A stretch of 64,000 nucleotides of DNA from Collimonas pratensis (GCF_001584185.1 NZ_CP013234.1:930001-994000); one strand, 5' to 3'; shown: positions 1 to 9,511, counted from the stretch's first letter. Notes: generated from the sequence alone by a model not told the origin. Numbers and translations are program-made.

Positions 1-90
1 CATCACGGTCTTGATGCCCATTTCACGGCAGGCGCGTTGGATGCGCAAGGCGATTTCGCCGCGATTGGCGATAAGGATTTTTTCAAACAT
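1..90 (-). CDS. accC: Biotin carboxylase subunit of acetyl-CoA carboxylase, N-terminal fragment
   Basis: Only the first 30 codons are present; the gene runs off the left edge. The translation begins [17 protein letters not shown], the typical start of the ATP-grasp biotin carboxylase that carboxylates the biotin on AccB in the first step of fatty-acid synthesis. It lies downstream of accB on the same strand, the usual accBC order. The 189-bp gap to accB is longer than in most accBC operons. Identification rests on a short but very characteristic N-terminus. Confidence 0.9.
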   Translation of the reverse strand, partial: MFEKILIANRGEIALRIQRACREMGIKTVM

Positions 91-279
91 AGGTGGTATG
101 TGTCGCTATGGGTCAAGCGTTATCAAACTTTGGGTTGCCGGTGCGGGGCTCGCGTAGCGTCGGATGTCCAGTGCTGCAGACCTGCGCCGGCAACCAGAAC
201 GGCGCAATCCCCTATCAAGCGGATGCCGCCGTGCAGATTACATGGTGCTTATTACTGTGGATGACTCGGTGCTGCCGGG
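91..279 (-). other. accB-accC intergenic segment with an inverted repeat
   Basis: This 189-bp spacer separates two genes that are usually almost contiguous. It contains a 9-bp inverted repeat, GGTTGCCGG at 133-141 and CCGGCAACC at 187-195, which extends with one mismatch to 12 bp. In the accBC transcript this could form a long-looped stem. I see no convincing small gene. A role in mRNA processing or translation of accC is only a possibility. Confidence 0.3.
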
Positions 280-747
280 TTATCCAATGATGAACAACGG
301 CTGGCCGAATTCGACCGGCTGGCCGTTTTCCACCAGGATCTTCTTGACCACGCCGGAAGCGTCGGCTTCGATTTCATTCAGCAGTTTCATGGCTTCGATA
401 ATGCACAGGGTGCCGCCTTCCTTGATTTCCGAGCCGACTTCGACGAACGCCGGCGAGCCGGGAGCCGACGAGCGGTAGAAGGTGCCGACCATAGGCGATT
501 TGACAATATGGCCTTCCGGTACCGCGGCCACTGCTTCCATCGGCGCTGCTGCGGCGACTGGCGCCGGTGCGGCTACCTGGTACTGGGCAGGGTGCTGCTG
601 TTGCGGTTGCATCATGACAACCTGGTTCTGCTGGGATGCAGACGACTTGACGATACGGACCTTGCTTTCGCCTTCCGTGACTTCAAGTTCTTCGATGTCT
701 GACTCCGCGACCAGGTCGATCAGCGTTTTGAGTTTTCTCAAATCCAT
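280..747 (-). CDS. accB: Biotin carboxyl carrier protein of acetyl-CoA carboxylase
   Basis: 155 residues, normal for BCCP. The N-terminal part (about 1-35) is followed by a flexible Gln/Ala/Pro-rich linker (about 36-78) and a C-terminal biotinyl domain. That domain has the motif EAMKL at 118-122, with Lys121 the biotinylation site. The carrier moves carboxybiotin from AccC to the carboxyltransferase. The ATG at 747 is chosen over the TTG two codons upstream because AAGGA lies 6 nt before it. It is followed by accC and preceded by aroQ on the same strand, as in many proteobacteria. Confidence 0.95.
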   Translation of the reverse strand: MDLRKLKTLIDLVAESDIEELEVTEGESKVRIVKSSASQQNQVVMMQPQQQHPAQYQVAAPAPVAAAAPMEAVAAVPEGHIVKSPMVGTFYRSSAPGSPAFVEVGSEIKEGGTLCIIEAMKLLNEIEADASGVVKKILVENGQPVEFGQPLFIIG

Positions 748-868
748 GTGCAATCCTTCAGAATATATAAATTATGAAAAGCTATTTTTCGTTTTTTGAC
801 ATGCAGATCAACGCAGTGCGGTGATTTTGCAAAGACGTCGAGATTACTGCAATACTTGATGATGTCAA

Positions 869-1306
869 CTAGAGTTTCTTAATGGCAAAGTCAATTGCGG
901 CGCGATAACCATCCACGCCCAGGCCGCAAATGACACCGACAGCGACATCAGACAAATAAGAATGATGCCGGAACGCTTCCCGCTGGTGGACATTCGAGAT
1001 GTGGACTTCGACAAAACGAATCGCCACGCCGCTCAGCGCATCCCGCAAAGCCACGCTGGTATGCGTCAGGCCGCCGGGATTGATGACAATAGCGTCGATG
1101 CCCTCAGCCTTGGCCGCGTGGATGCGGTCTATCAGTGCACCTTCGTGGTTGCTTTGGAAGTGCACAAGCCGGGCACCAGCGGCGGTAGCCTGGACCCGAG
1201 CTGCTTGTTCAACATCGCTTAGCGAAGTCGAACCGTAGACTTCCGGCTCTCTTGTCCCCAGCAGATTCAGGTTGGGGCCGTTGAGTAGAAGTATATTTTT
1301 TGCCAT
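869..1306 (-). CDS. aroQ: Type II 3-dehydroquinate dehydratase
   Basis: 145 residues, the usual size of the dodecameric type II enzyme, which converts 3-dehydroquinate to 3-dehydroshikimate in the shikimate pathway. It begins [17 protein letters not shown], carries the lid-loop region with Tyr24 (PEVYG), the INPGG segment (75-79), and His102 in VHISN. These match the known catalytic tyrosine and histidine. The ATG at 1306 is preferred over an upstream TTG because the family starts at this point and GGAG lies 10 nt upstream. It is followed by accB 121 bp downstream. Confidence 0.95.
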   Translation of the reverse strand: MAKNILLLNGPNLNLLGTREPEVYGSTSLSDVEQAARVQATAAGARLVHFQSNHEGALIDRIHAAKAEGIDAIVINPGGLTHTSVALRDALSGVAIRFVEVHISNVHQREAFRHHSYLSDVAVGVICGLGVDGYRAAIDFAIKKL

Positions 1307-1434
1307 GGAGATGAAGCTCCGTTTGACGACGATGGCGCATTTTGCCGTCAAATGACGTTGACTGGCAAGGGAAAATTTGTTTCGATAAAATTTCAGCGCG
1401 GCATTGTTAAGTGTTTTTTTGTCAAGTGGCGCGC

Positions 1435-1956
1435 TTACAGAAGAGTCAGGTCCTTGCGCAACTCGTCGAATTTAATGCTGCCAAGGTACATCTTCTTTAC
1501 TTGTCCGTCGCGGCCGATCAGGACGGTAAAAGGCAGGCCGCCGGACTGATTCCCGAACTGCCGCAGCAGTGCAGTGGCGCTGCTGCCTGCCACATACAAG
1601 GGGTAAGAGATTTTGTATTTTTCAGCGAATTTGGCGATGTTATCAGCAGAGTCGACGCCGATCCCGATAACTTGAATATTCTTCGCCGCAATCTCCCCTT
1701 GCAAGGCATTCAGTTCCGGCATTTCTTCCACGCAGGGCGCGCACCAGGTTGCCCAGAAATTGACGACCAACGGCTTGCCCTTCCATTGCGAGAGGGAAGC
1801 GGTTTTGCCGCTGGCGTCCGGTATTTCCTGAGCGAACAGGGCAGCTACAGCGGCGTTGTCGGGTGTGGCCGGGGTATGGCGTTGCATGCCAAAATAGATG
1901 CCGATCGCGCAAAATAGAAGCGCAATCGGTACAAATATCAAAATATTTCTTTTCAT
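1435..1956 (-). CDS. TlpA-family membrane-anchored thioredoxin-like protein
   Basis: 173 residues. A hydrophobic N-terminal helix (about 5-22) should anchor the protein in the inner membrane with the rest in the periplasm. The redox motif WCAPC is at 71-75, preceded by VNFWAT, as in TlpA/ResA/DsbE proteins that reduce disulfides, often for cytochrome c maturation. The start codon overlaps the stop of the upstream hypothetical gene (TAATG), which implies translational coupling. Which client protein it reduces cannot be told from the sequence. Confidence 0.85.
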   Translation of the reverse strand: MKRNILIFVPIALLFCAIGIYFGMQRHTPATPDNAAVAALFAQEIPDASGKTASLSQWKGKPLVVNFWATWCAPCVEEMPELNALQGEIAAKNIQVIGIGVDSADNIAKFAEKYKISYPLYVAGSSATALLRQFGNQSGGLPFTVLIGRDGQVKKMYLGSIKFDELRKDLTLL

Positions 1957-2588
1957 TAAATTTCTTCTTTGTTGATTAGCGCCAGTACCGCATTCAAATC
2001 GGCGCGTTCGGCACGCTTGCCGGATGCGGCCCTGATACTACCGCGCAAATCGTCAGTTTCATATAGGGTGAGATGCATACCCTCTTTCTTATACATGAAA
2101 CTCACGGTTTCCACCGGGTCGTTATTACCCCCGCTTTTAAGGGAAGGGCTGGATGACAGCTTGAATTGCACGTTCTTATTAAAAAGGAAAATTTCCACGT
2201 CTTTCGGACTGTCTACAAACAGATGCAGATAGATATCCGAGTGCTCGCCGGCGGTGCCGTTCAGTACCGCGCCGGTCAGGTAAGGCCTGAACTGCGCCAG
2301 CTCGCCCATGATTTCCGCCGCCAGCCGGCGCAGGTGCAAGAGCCGGGCCGGCTGCGTGTCGGCGAAGAACAATTCATTATATAAACGTACTTCGTCTTCG
2401 ATCTGGGCGTTATCTGGCATGAAACTGCCGCTGCGGCCGCGATTGCTGCCGACGCACAATTCCAGCGCCTTGCGTTTGGCGGTGCCGTAATCGGCGCCAT
2501 CTTCGGCGATCATGCGCGCCGTTGCCGCCGCGATTTCCGCGCGCAACTGTTCTAATTCGGGGGAGAGATTGGATGCCATGTCCGCCAT
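1956..2588 (-). CDS. Conserved hypothetical protein
   Basis: 210 residues from the first ATG; an ATG three codons further in (2579) is equally plausible. I do not recognise a named family with confidence. The protein is soluble, with no signal peptide or membrane segment. The N-terminal 50 residues are mainly helical and the middle contains LNGTAGEHSDIYLHLF, faintly like the start of a nucleotidyltransferase fold, but I see no clear Gx(S/T)-DxD metal site. It is coupled to the downstream TlpA-like gene by a 1-nt overlap and diverges from mpl. Confidence 0.6.
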   Translation of the reverse strand: MADMASNLSPELEQLRAEIAAATARMIAEDGADYGTAKRKALELCVGSNRGRSGSFMPDNAQIEDEVRLYNELFFADTQPARLLHLRRLAAEIMGELAQFRPYLTGAVLNGTAGEHSDIYLHLFVDSPKDVEIFLFNKNVQFKLSSSPSLKSGGNNDPVETVSFMYKKEGMHLTLYETDDLRGSIRAASGKRAERADLNAVLALINKEEI

Positions 2589-2777
2589 GATATATCAATG
2601 CGCCAATCGCGATTATCAACAGCCCGCTTCTCGTCCAGGTGATGGATGGCCAGCCACATGCCGATAATCCACCCAAAATCCGCCCAATTCCGCTTTTTGA
2701 ACGCGCGGCTAACGGCGGCAGCGGCCGCTCAGGTAAAATCACGGTATTCCCTCTTTTCAGAATAGTGAAACTCAAGA

Positions 2778-4178
2778 ATGCACATTCATATCCTTGGTAT
2801 CTGCGGCACCTTTATGGGCGGTTTGGCAGTATTGGCTAAACAGGCAGGACATAAAGTCACCGGTTGCGATGCCAATGTGTACCCGCCCATGAGCACCCAG
2901 CTTGAGGCACAGGGAATCGAGCTGATCCAAGGCTTTGGCGTCGAACAGATTGCCTTGCAGCCGGACCTGTATGTGATCGGCAACGTGGTGGTGCGCGGCA
3001 ATCCGCTGATGGAGGAAATCCTCAACCGCGGCCTGCCTTATGTTTCCGGACCGCAATGGATCGGCGAGCATATCCTGCGCGACAAATGGGTGCTGGCGGT
3101 GGCCGGTACCCATGGCAAAACCACCACCTCGGCCATGCTGGCCTGGATCCTGGAGGATGCCGGCTACGATCCCGGTTTCCTGATCGGCGGCGTGCCGATG
3201 AATTTCGGCATTTCGGCGCGTCTTGCGGGCAAGCCTGGTGTGACGGCGTCGCCGTTCTTCGTGATCGAAGCGGACGAGTACGACACGGCATTCTTCGACA
3301 AGCGCAGCAAATTTGTCCATTACCACGCCAAGACGGCGATCCTGAACAACCTGGAATACGACCACGCCGATATTTTCCCCGACCTGGCGGCCATAGAAAC
3401 CCAGTTCCACCATCTGGTGCGCACCGTGCCCGGCGTCGGCCGTCTGCTGGTGAATGCGCGCGAACCGGCCTTGCAGCGGGTGCTGCAGCGCGGCTGCTGG
3501 AGCGAAAAGGAATTGTTCGGCAGCGAATCTGGCGACGACAGCCTCCAAGGTTGGTCGCTGACGACCCAGGACAACGGCCATTTCGAAGTGCGCTTCAATG
3601 GCGAGTTGCAAGGCAGCGTGCAATGGGAGCTGAGCGGCGAACATAACCGCATGAATGCGCTAGCGGCGATTGCCGCCGCACGTCATGTCGGCGTGCCGCC
3701 GGCGCAGGCGATTGCCGCCCTGGCGCGCTTCGAGAATGTCAAACGGCGCATGGAATTGCGCGGCGTCGTGAGGGATATTTCCGTGTACGACGATTTTGCC
3801 CACCATCCCACTGCGATTGCCACCACCGTCGCCGGCTTGCGCAAGAAAGTCGGCAAGGCCCGCATCCTGGCGGTGCTGGAGCCGCGTTCCAACACCATGA
3901 AGCTGGGCGCCATGAAAGATGCACTGCCGGGCAGCCTGGGCGAGGCCGACCTGGTGTTCGGCTACGGCGCCAAGGGCAGCGGCAAGGATGCCCTCGGCTG
4001 GGACCTGGCGCAAGCGCTGCAGCCGCTCGGCAGCAAAGCGAGTGCTTACAGCGAGCTGGACCAGCTGGTAGCGGCGATCGTCAAGGCGGCGCAGCCGGGC
4101 GACCAGGTGCTGGTGATGAGCAATGGCGGCTTCGGCGGCGTCCACCAGAAACTGTTGACGGCGCTGGCTGCCCAATGA
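2778..4178 (+). CDS. mpl: UDP-N-acetylmuramate:L-alanyl-gamma-D-glutamyl-meso-diaminopimelate ligase
   Basis: 466 residues, the normal length for Mpl. This cytoplasmic Mur-ligase-family enzyme reattaches recycled murein tripeptide to UDP-MurNAc. The N-terminus MHIHILGICGTFMGG is characteristic of Mpl rather than MurC, and the ATP-binding loop GTHGKTTT is at 110-117. A central ligase domain and the C-terminal Mur domain follow, including YDDFAHHP and EPRSNTMK. The stop overlaps the start of the esterase gene by 4 nt (ATGA), so mpl, the esterase and ubiC probably form one operon. Confidence 0.95.
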   Translation: MHIHILGICGTFMGGLAVLAKQAGHKVTGCDANVYPPMSTQLEAQGIELIQGFGVEQIALQPDLYVIGNVVVRGNPLMEEILNRGLPYVSGPQWIGEHILRDKWVLAVAGTHGKTTTSAMLAWILEDAGYDPGFLIGGVPMNFGISARLAGKPGVTASPFFVIEADEYDTAFFDKRSKFVHYHAKTAILNNLEYDHADIFPDLAAIETQFHHLVRTVPGVGRLLVNAREPALQRVLQRGCWSEKELFGSESGDDSLQGWSLTTQDNGHFEVRFNGELQGSVQWELSGEHNRMNALAAIAAARHVGVPPAQAIAALARFENVKRRMELRGVVRDISVYDDFAHHPTAIATTVAGLRKKVGKARILAVLEPRSNTMKLGAMKDALPGSLGEADLVFGYGAKGSGKDALGWDLAQALQPLGSKASAYSELDQLVAAIVKAAQPGDQVLVMSNGGFGGVHQKLLTALAAQ

Positions 4179-4762
4179 TTCTGTATCTGCACGGCTTCCG
4201 CTCTTCGCCGCAATCGTTCAAGGCACGCCTGTTGGCTGAGCGCATGCGGCAGCTGGGCCGGGCCGACGAATACCTGTGTCCGCAGCTGCCGGCCTCGCCC
4301 GCGGCAGCGATCGTCCTGGCGCAGGACCTGGTGCGTGCGGTCGACCCTGCGCAACTGACCTTGATCGGCTCCTCGCTGGGCGGCTACTACGCCACCTGGC
4401 TGGCGCAGCAGAGCGGCTGCCGCGCGGTGCTGTTGAATCCGGCGGTCAAACCGCCGCGTGACCTCGAGAAGTATGTCGGCGTCAGCACCCAATATCATTC
4501 GAATGAGCCGTTTGAGTTCAAGCGCGAATACATGGCGGAATTGCAAGCGCTGCAGGTTGATGTCATCAGCAAGCCAGAACGCTATTTCCTGATTGCCGCC
4601 ACTGGCGACGAGGTGCTGGACTGGCAGGAAATGGTCGGCCACTACCCGCAAGCCCGGCAAATAGTGATCCAAGGCAGCGACCATGGCATCAGCGAATTTG
4701 CCGACTATGCCGATGAAGTGCTGGCTTTCTGCGGTATCGCGGCGCAAGCGAGAAATACATGA
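4175..4762 (+). CDS. YqiA-like alpha/beta-hydrolase esterase
   Basis: 195 residues, typical for YqiA (UPF0227) esterases. It begins MILYLHGFRSSPQS, with the oxyanion HGF at 6-8. The nucleophile elbow GSSLGG places Ser67 as the nucleophile, and GDE near 144-146 and SDHG with His170 complete a likely catalytic triad. The natural substrate is not known from sequence; family members hydrolyse short acyl esters. It overlaps mpl by 4 nt and ubiC by 4 nt. Confidence 0.85.
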   Translation: MILYLHGFRSSPQSFKARLLAERMRQLGRADEYLCPQLPASPAAAIVLAQDLVRAVDPAQLTLIGSSLGGYYATWLAQQSGCRAVLLNPAVKPPRDLEKYVGVSTQYHSNEPFEFKREYMAELQALQVDVISKPERYFLIAATGDEVLDWQEMVGHYPQARQIVIQGSDHGISEFADYADEVLAFCGIAAQARNT

Positions 4763-5421
4763 CGCATGCCCGCACCCAGGCCAAATGGCATGACCACGCC
4801 AACGGCGTCGCGCCGTCCGCCACCATGCGCGACTGGCTGACCGACCGCGTCTCCCTGACCTACAAGCTGATGGCGCACTGCCAGCAGTTCCGCGTGCAGC
4901 GCCTGCGCCAGCAACGGGCGCTGCCGCTGGCCGAGGAATGGCGAGCGATCGGCTTGCCGCGTCGCCAGCAGGTGCAGGAGCGCGACGTGCTGCTGCGTTG
5001 CGACGGCCACCCCATGGTGCTGGGCCACACGGTGCTGGCGCTGGATGCGACCACCACCGAATGGCCGTTTTTCGGCAGCCTGGGTGAGCGCTCACTTGGC
5101 TCCACGCTGTTCGGCGATCCGCTGGTGGCGCGCGGACAGTTGCAATATGCGCGCCTGTACGGCGGCCATCCGCTGGTGCGGCGCATGTGCGTCGCCAGCG
5201 GGGTGGACAGCTTCCCTTATCCGCTGTGGGCCCGACGTTCGGCGTTCCGGCGCAAGACCGGCATCATGCTGGTGACAGAAGTATTTTTCCCCGAGATCGA
5301 GGAATTGCGGAGAGAGCGGGCGGATATCAAGATTTTGTCCGCCGGGTTTTCGATTACCTCCGATCTATCCCGGCATATCCATCCGGCCCATCAATTACTT
5401 TCCTTTGGCGCTGCGAGATAG
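4759..5421 (+). CDS. ubiC: Chorismate--pyruvate lyase
   Basis: 220 residues, slightly longer than the E. coli enzyme because of a roughly 20-residue N-terminal extension. UbiC removes pyruvate from chorismate to give 4-hydroxybenzoate, the ring precursor of ubiquinone. The features I recognise are the RDWLTDRVSLTYKL start, the RDVLLRCDG...VLGHTV segment, and the C-terminal LVTEVFFPE, whose Glu aligns with the conserved catalytic region. The start overlaps the esterase stop (ATGA). Confidence 0.85.
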   Translation: MTHARTQAKWHDHANGVAPSATMRDWLTDRVSLTYKLMAHCQQFRVQRLRQQRALPLAEEWRAIGLPRRQQVQERDVLLRCDGHPMVLGHTVLALDATTTEWPFFGSLGERSLGSTLFGDPLVARGQLQYARLYGGHPLVRRMCVASGVDSFPYPLWARRSAFRRKTGIMLVTEVFFPEIEELRRERADIKILSAGFSITSDLSRHIHPAHQLLSFGAAR

Positions 5422-5489
5422 TAAGCACTTAGTGCTGGCAGCGGTATCATCAGAAATCCACACAGAAATTCACAAGTAAAGCACATGTA

Positions 5490-7589
5490 ATGAATCTATT
5501 TTTTGAAGAGTCCGGCGACTTTAAAGCGGGTGTCGTACTGTCGCAGCAAGGCGAGGCCTACCAGGTCGAACTGCCAACGGGCAAACGCAGCAAGGTCAAA
5601 GCCAAGGACGTGCTGCTGCAATTTACGGCACCGACGCCGCAGGAGCTGCTTGATGAAGCGAAGCAGATCGCGCAAGCCATGGAGCTCGATTTCCTGTGGG
5701 AAGTCGCGGGCCAGGAAGAATTCGGCTTCGCCGAACTGGGCGCCGAGTATTTCGGCCATGCTCCCTTGCCGGTAGAAGCAGCGGGTTTGCTGCTGAGCCT
5801 GCACACCGCGCCGATCTATTTTTACAAGAAGGGCAAGGGCCGCTACAAGGCCGCGCCGGAAACATCGCTGAAGGCAGCCCAGGCGGGCATCGAAAAGAAA
5901 CGCCAGCAAGCATTGATCCAGGCTGGCTATGTCGACCAGCTCAAAGCCGGTGAGCTGCCAGAGGTGATGAAGCCGCTGGCGCCGCAACTGCTGTTCAAGC
6001 CGGACAAGAACAGCCTGGAATACAAGGCGCTGGAAGCGGCCTGCAACGAATTGCAGACCTCGCCGCAGCGCCTGATGCTGGCGGTCGGCGGCATCGCTTC
6101 GCCGAAGCAGCTGCATCTGTCCAAGTTCCTGTTGGAATTTTTCCCCAAGGGTTCCGGCTTTCCCAAGATCGCCATCCCGGCGGTGGCCGAGTTGCCGCTG
6201 GCGCAGGTGCAGGCCTTCTCGATCGATGACGTCACCACCACCGAGATCGACGATGCGCTGTCGGTGCAGACGCTGGCGGACGGCAATGTCCGCATCGGCA
6301 TCCATATCGCCGCGCCGGGCCTCGGCATCAAGCGTGGCGATGCGCTGGATGCGATCGCGCGCGCGCGCATGTCGACCGTCTACATGCCGGGCGACAAAAT
6401 CACCATGCTGCCGGATGAGCTGGTGGAAGCGTTCACCCTGGCCGAAGGCAAGAACTGCCCGGCGCTGTCGCTGTACGCCACCCTGAATCCGGCCGACTGG
6501 AGCCTGGTCAGCACCGAAACCAAGGCCGAGCTGGTGCCGATTTCGGCCAACCTGCGCCACAACACGCTGGACGAACTGGTCACCGAGGAGAATCTGGCTA
6601 ACGACGCCGGCGACTATCCGCACAAGGCCGATATCGCCGTGTTGTGGAAATGGATACAGGTGCTGGAACAAGGCCGCATGGCCAAGCGCGAAGGCTTCGG
6701 CTTGCGGCCGGAGCAGAACAATCGCGTCGATTTCAATTTCTATGTCGAGGACGATGTCGTCACCATCGCCCGCCGCAAGCGCGGCGCGCCGCTCGACAAG
6801 ATCGTCGCCGAGCTGATGATCTTCGCCAACAGCAGCTGGGGCAAGCTGATGTCGGACCACGGCGTACCCGGCATCTATCGTGTCCAGGGCGGCGGCAGCG
6901 GCGGCTGGGCTGCCAAGATGCAGGTGCGCATGGTGACGCACGCCGCGCCTCACCAAGGCCTGGGTGTGGATCAATACGCCTGGAGCACTTCGCCTTTGCG
7001 CCGCTACACTGACCTGGTCAACCAGTGGCAGATCCTGGCTTGCGTCGAAGGCGGCGTCGCCGCGCCATTGGTGGCGCCGTTCAAGCCGCGCGATGCCGAT
7101 CTGTTTGCGATCGTCTCCGGCTTTGACGCTGCGTATTCCGGTTATGGCGACTTCCAGTCGAACATGGAACGCTACTGGTGCTTGCGCTGGCTGGGCCAGG
7201 AACAGGCGCGCCAGGTGGAGGCTGCGGTGCTGAAGGATGAAATCCTGCGGCTGGCAGAGATCCCGCTGATCATCAAATTGCCCGGCATGCAACAACTGGC
7301 GCGCGGCACCCAGGTCAAGCTCGACATCATCCGCTGGGATGAGGTTGATCTGACGGTTGAGGCGCGCCTGCTGGAAGTGTCGGCGCCGCCTGAGGGCCAG
7401 CAGTTGGCCGAGCCGGATGAAGAAGAGGAACTGGCAGCGGAACTGGATGCCGCCATGGACATGCCGCACGAGAGCGTCGAAGCCGAGCTGGAAGCCGTAG
7501 CCGACAACGAAGCAGTGGTGGCGGCCGCTGATGACGAGAGTGCAACTGATGAGAGTACGACTGAGGAGAGCAAACCGGCAACGGAGTGA
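5490..7589 (+). CDS. rnb: RNase II-family exoribonuclease (RNB domain)
   Basis: 699 residues. The N-terminal ~200 residues should hold the RNA-binding part, followed by the RNB catalytic domain (about 235-560). The metal-binding cluster reads DDVTTTEIDDAL (246-257). By alignment to E. coli RNase II, D246, D254 and D255 match three catalytic aspartates, while the fourth position is Glu252, a conservative change. GIYRVQGGG and STSPLRRYTDL are typical late RNB motifs. After a short S1-like region the protein ends in an acidic tail (about 645-699) rich in Glu, Asp and Ala. It acts as a cytoplasmic 3'-5' exonuclease; whether it is processive like RNase II is inferred. Confidence 0.85.
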   Translation: MNLFFEESGDFKAGVVLSQQGEAYQVELPTGKRSKVKAKDVLLQFTAPTPQELLDEAKQIAQAMELDFLWEVAGQEEFGFAELGAEYFGHAPLPVEAAGLLLSLHTAPIYFYKKGKGRYKAAPETSLKAAQAGIEKKRQQALIQAGYVDQLKAGELPEVMKPLAPQLLFKPDKNSLEYKALEAACNELQTSPQRLMLAVGGIASPKQLHLSKFLLEFFPKGSGFPKIAIPAVAELPLAQVQAFSIDDVTTTEIDDALSVQTLADGNVRIGIHIAAPGLGIKRGDALDAIARARMSTVYMPGDKITMLPDELVEAFTLAEGKNCPALSLYATLNPADWSLVSTETKAELVPISANLRHNTLDELVTEENLANDAGDYPHKADIAVLWKWIQVLEQGRMAKREGFGLRPEQNNRVDFNFYVEDDVVTIARRKRGAPLDKIVAELMIFANSSWGKLMSDHGVPGIYRVQGGGSGGWAAKMQVRMVTHAAPHQGLGVDQYAWSTSPLRRYTDLVNQWQILACVEGGVAAPLVAPFKPRDADLFAIVSGFDAAYSGYGDFQSNMERYWCLRWLGQEQARQVEAAVLKDEILRLAEIPLIIKLPGMQQLARGTQVKLDIIRWDEVDLTVEARLLEVSAPPEGQQLAEPDEEEELAAELDAAMDMPHESVEAELEAVADNEAVVAAADDESATDESTTEESKPATE

Positions 7590-7721
7590 AAGCATCAGGC
7601 AAGGGAAAGCTGCAGTAAATTTCCTGCGGGCATCTCTCTGTCGTAGAATGCTTCCCTTGTAGAATTCTACGTTTGCAGAATTTCTCTCCTTTCACTTTTA
7701 ACAGCGACCTTTGGCACACGC

Positions 7722-8621
7722 GTGAAATCCTTTTTTCAAAATCGAATCCTGGTCGGCGCCATCGCGGCATCGGTATTGGCGCATGCTGCGCTGCTGGCGG
7801 TGCGTTTCGCGGCGCCCGAAGCGTTCAAGCTGAAGCCCACCGATCCGGCGCTGGAAGTGATCCTGGTCAACGCCAAGCACAACACCAAGCCGGTCAAGCC
7901 GGAGGCGCTGGCGCAAGCCAATCTGGACGGCGGCGGCAATGCCGATGCCGGCCGCGCCAAATCGCCGTTGCCGGATATGCGCAAATCGGAAGACGGCGAC
8001 AATGTCCAGGCCACCAAGCGCCGCATCGAGCAGCTGGAACAGCAGCAACAGCAGATGCTGGCGCAGATGAATAAACAGACACCGCTGAAGATGCCGGCCA
8101 TGGATGTGCAGGAAAAGGCCAGCGACAACACGCCGCAGCCTAACGGCCGCGACTTGGTTGAAAGCGCCAAGGCGATCGCCCGCAGAGAAGCTGAAATCTC
8201 GAAGAATATCGACGATTACAACAAGCGGCCGAAGAAGACCCAGATCACGCCGAGCACCCGTGCAGTCGGCTACGCGGCTTACTACAAGGCGTTCCAGGAC
8301 AAGGTCGAAAAACTGGGCACCTTGAATTTTCCGAAAAAGAACGGCAAGAACCTGTACGGCAAGCTGGTAGTCTATATTCCAATCTATCAGGATGGTTCTC
8401 TGTATACCAAAGAAGGCGGTGCCCGCATCGAGCGCGGTTCCGGCAACCGCGACCTCGATGCCGCCACCTTGAAAATCATCGAGCGCTCGGCGCCGTTCGG
8501 ACGCTTCCCCGAGAACATGCGCAGCAGCGGCAAAGACGATGTGTGGGAAGTGATTTCCACTTTCGAGTTTACCCGCGAGGGCTTGCTGGAGGCGCAATTG
8601 ATGGGCGGGGTCAACCAATGA
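7722..8621 (+). CDS. TonB-family energy-transducer-like protein
   Basis: 299 residues with a GTG start; I see no suitable ATG nearby. One N-terminal membrane helix (about 9-28) anchors a periplasmic protein. A linker follows that has a Gln-rich coiled segment (KRRIEQLEQQQQQ near 102-114) instead of the classic Pro-Glu/Pro-Lys repeats. The C-terminal ~90 residues resemble the TonB C-terminal domain. TonB proteins pass proton-motive energy to outer-membrane receptors, but no exbB, exbD or receptor gene lies nearby, so its partner is unknown. Its stop overlaps the aroE start (ATGA). Confidence 0.75.
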   Translation: MKSFFQNRILVGAIAASVLAHAALLAVRFAAPEAFKLKPTDPALEVILVNAKHNTKPVKPEALAQANLDGGGNADAGRAKSPLPDMRKSEDGDNVQATKRRIEQLEQQQQQMLAQMNKQTPLKMPAMDVQEKASDNTPQPNGRDLVESAKAIARREAEISKNIDDYNKRPKKTQITPSTRAVGYAAYYKAFQDKVEKLGTLNFPKKNGKNLYGKLVVYIPIYQDGSLYTKEGGARIERGSGNRDLDAATLKIIERSAPFGRFPENMRSSGKDDVWEVISTFEFTREGLLEAQLMGGVNQ

Positions 8622-9469
8622 CGAACGGCGCCGGAGTTGCAGCTGATTTTGCAGCTTACGTGGTGATCGGCAATCCGATCACCCATAGCAAATCGCCGGC
8701 GATCCATGCCCGCTTTGCTGCCGACACTGCACAGGACATGCGCTACGCACACCTGCTGGCGCCGCTCGACGGCTTCGCCGCGACGGTGCAGAAGTTCATC
8801 GCGCAGGGCGGCCGCGGCGCCAATGTCACCGTGCCGTTCAAGCTGGAAGCCTACGCACTGGCGAATCAGCTGACTACCCGCGCCCAGGCTGCCGGCGCCG
8901 TCAATACCCTGATATTCGACGATGGCTTGATCCTCGGCGATAACACCGATGGCGTCGGCCTGGTCAGCGACATTGTGCGCAATGCCGGCTTTGACTTGGC
9001 GGGGAAGAAAATCCTGCTGCTGGGCGCCGGCGGCGCGGCGCGCGGCGTGATCCTGCCGTTGCTGGAACAGCAGCCGGCGCAGCTCACGATTGCCAACCGC
9101 ACGGTGGCCAAGGCAGAAGAACTGGTGCAGCAATTCCAGCAGTACTGCGCGCAGCCCGGCATCCTGAGCGCCTGCAGCTTCGCCGATGCGACGCAGCCGT
9201 TCGACCTGGTGATCAATGCCACTTCGGCCAGCCTGCAGGCGCAACTGCCGCCGCTGGCTGCCGGCGTATTCAGCCCGGCGACCCTGGCTTATGACATGAT
9301 GTACGGCAGCCAGCCGACCGTCTTCATGCAGTTCGCGGCGGCGCAGGGCGCGCACGTGCGCGACGGCCTGGGCATGCTGGTGGAGCAGGCGGCAGAAGCG
9401 TTTTTTGTATGGCGCGGCGTGCGGCCGCATACCGACGCCGTATTTACGGCCTTGCGCGCCCAGCTTTAA
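8618..9469 (+). CDS. aroE: Shikimate dehydrogenase (NADP+)
   Basis: 283 residues. The enzyme reduces 3-dehydroshikimate to shikimate. Substrate-binding GNPITHSKSP is at 18-27, NVTVPFK places the catalytic Lys at 75, and DNTDG gives Asp111. The NADP-binding loop GAGGAARG is at 136-143 and INATSA follows. The ATG at 8618 is chosen because it overlaps the TonB-like stop and gives the normal N-terminus; an in-frame upstream extension to 8543 would only lengthen the protein into the preceding gene. aroQ of the same pathway lies in the same window but in another unit. Confidence 0.95.
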   Translation: MTNGAGVAADFAAYVVIGNPITHSKSPAIHARFAADTAQDMRYAHLLAPLDGFAATVQKFIAQGGRGANVTVPFKLEAYALANQLTTRAQAAGAVNTLIFDDGLILGDNTDGVGLVSDIVRNAGFDLAGKKILLLGAGGAARGVILPLLEQQPAQLTIANRTVAKAEELVQQFQQYCAQPGILSACSFADATQPFDLVINATSASLQAQLPPLAAGVFSPATLAYDMMYGSQPTVFMQFAAAQGAHVRDGLGMLVEQAAEAFFVWRGVRPHTDAVFTALRAQL

Positions 9470-9511
9470 GCGCACATCGCCGTTCAGATCATTTATTTGC
9501 AGGAAATCAGA

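Noticed and set aside
2772..3644. A 290-codon open frame antisense to mpl
   Set aside because: Low-complexity composition and complete overlap with a well-supported gene; a by-product of codon bias.
5496..7595. A 699-codon open frame antisense to the RNase II-family gene
   Set aside because: It mirrors the real gene base for base in extent, its product is rich in Arg, Gln and His with no family likeness, and it follows from GC3 bias of the sense gene.
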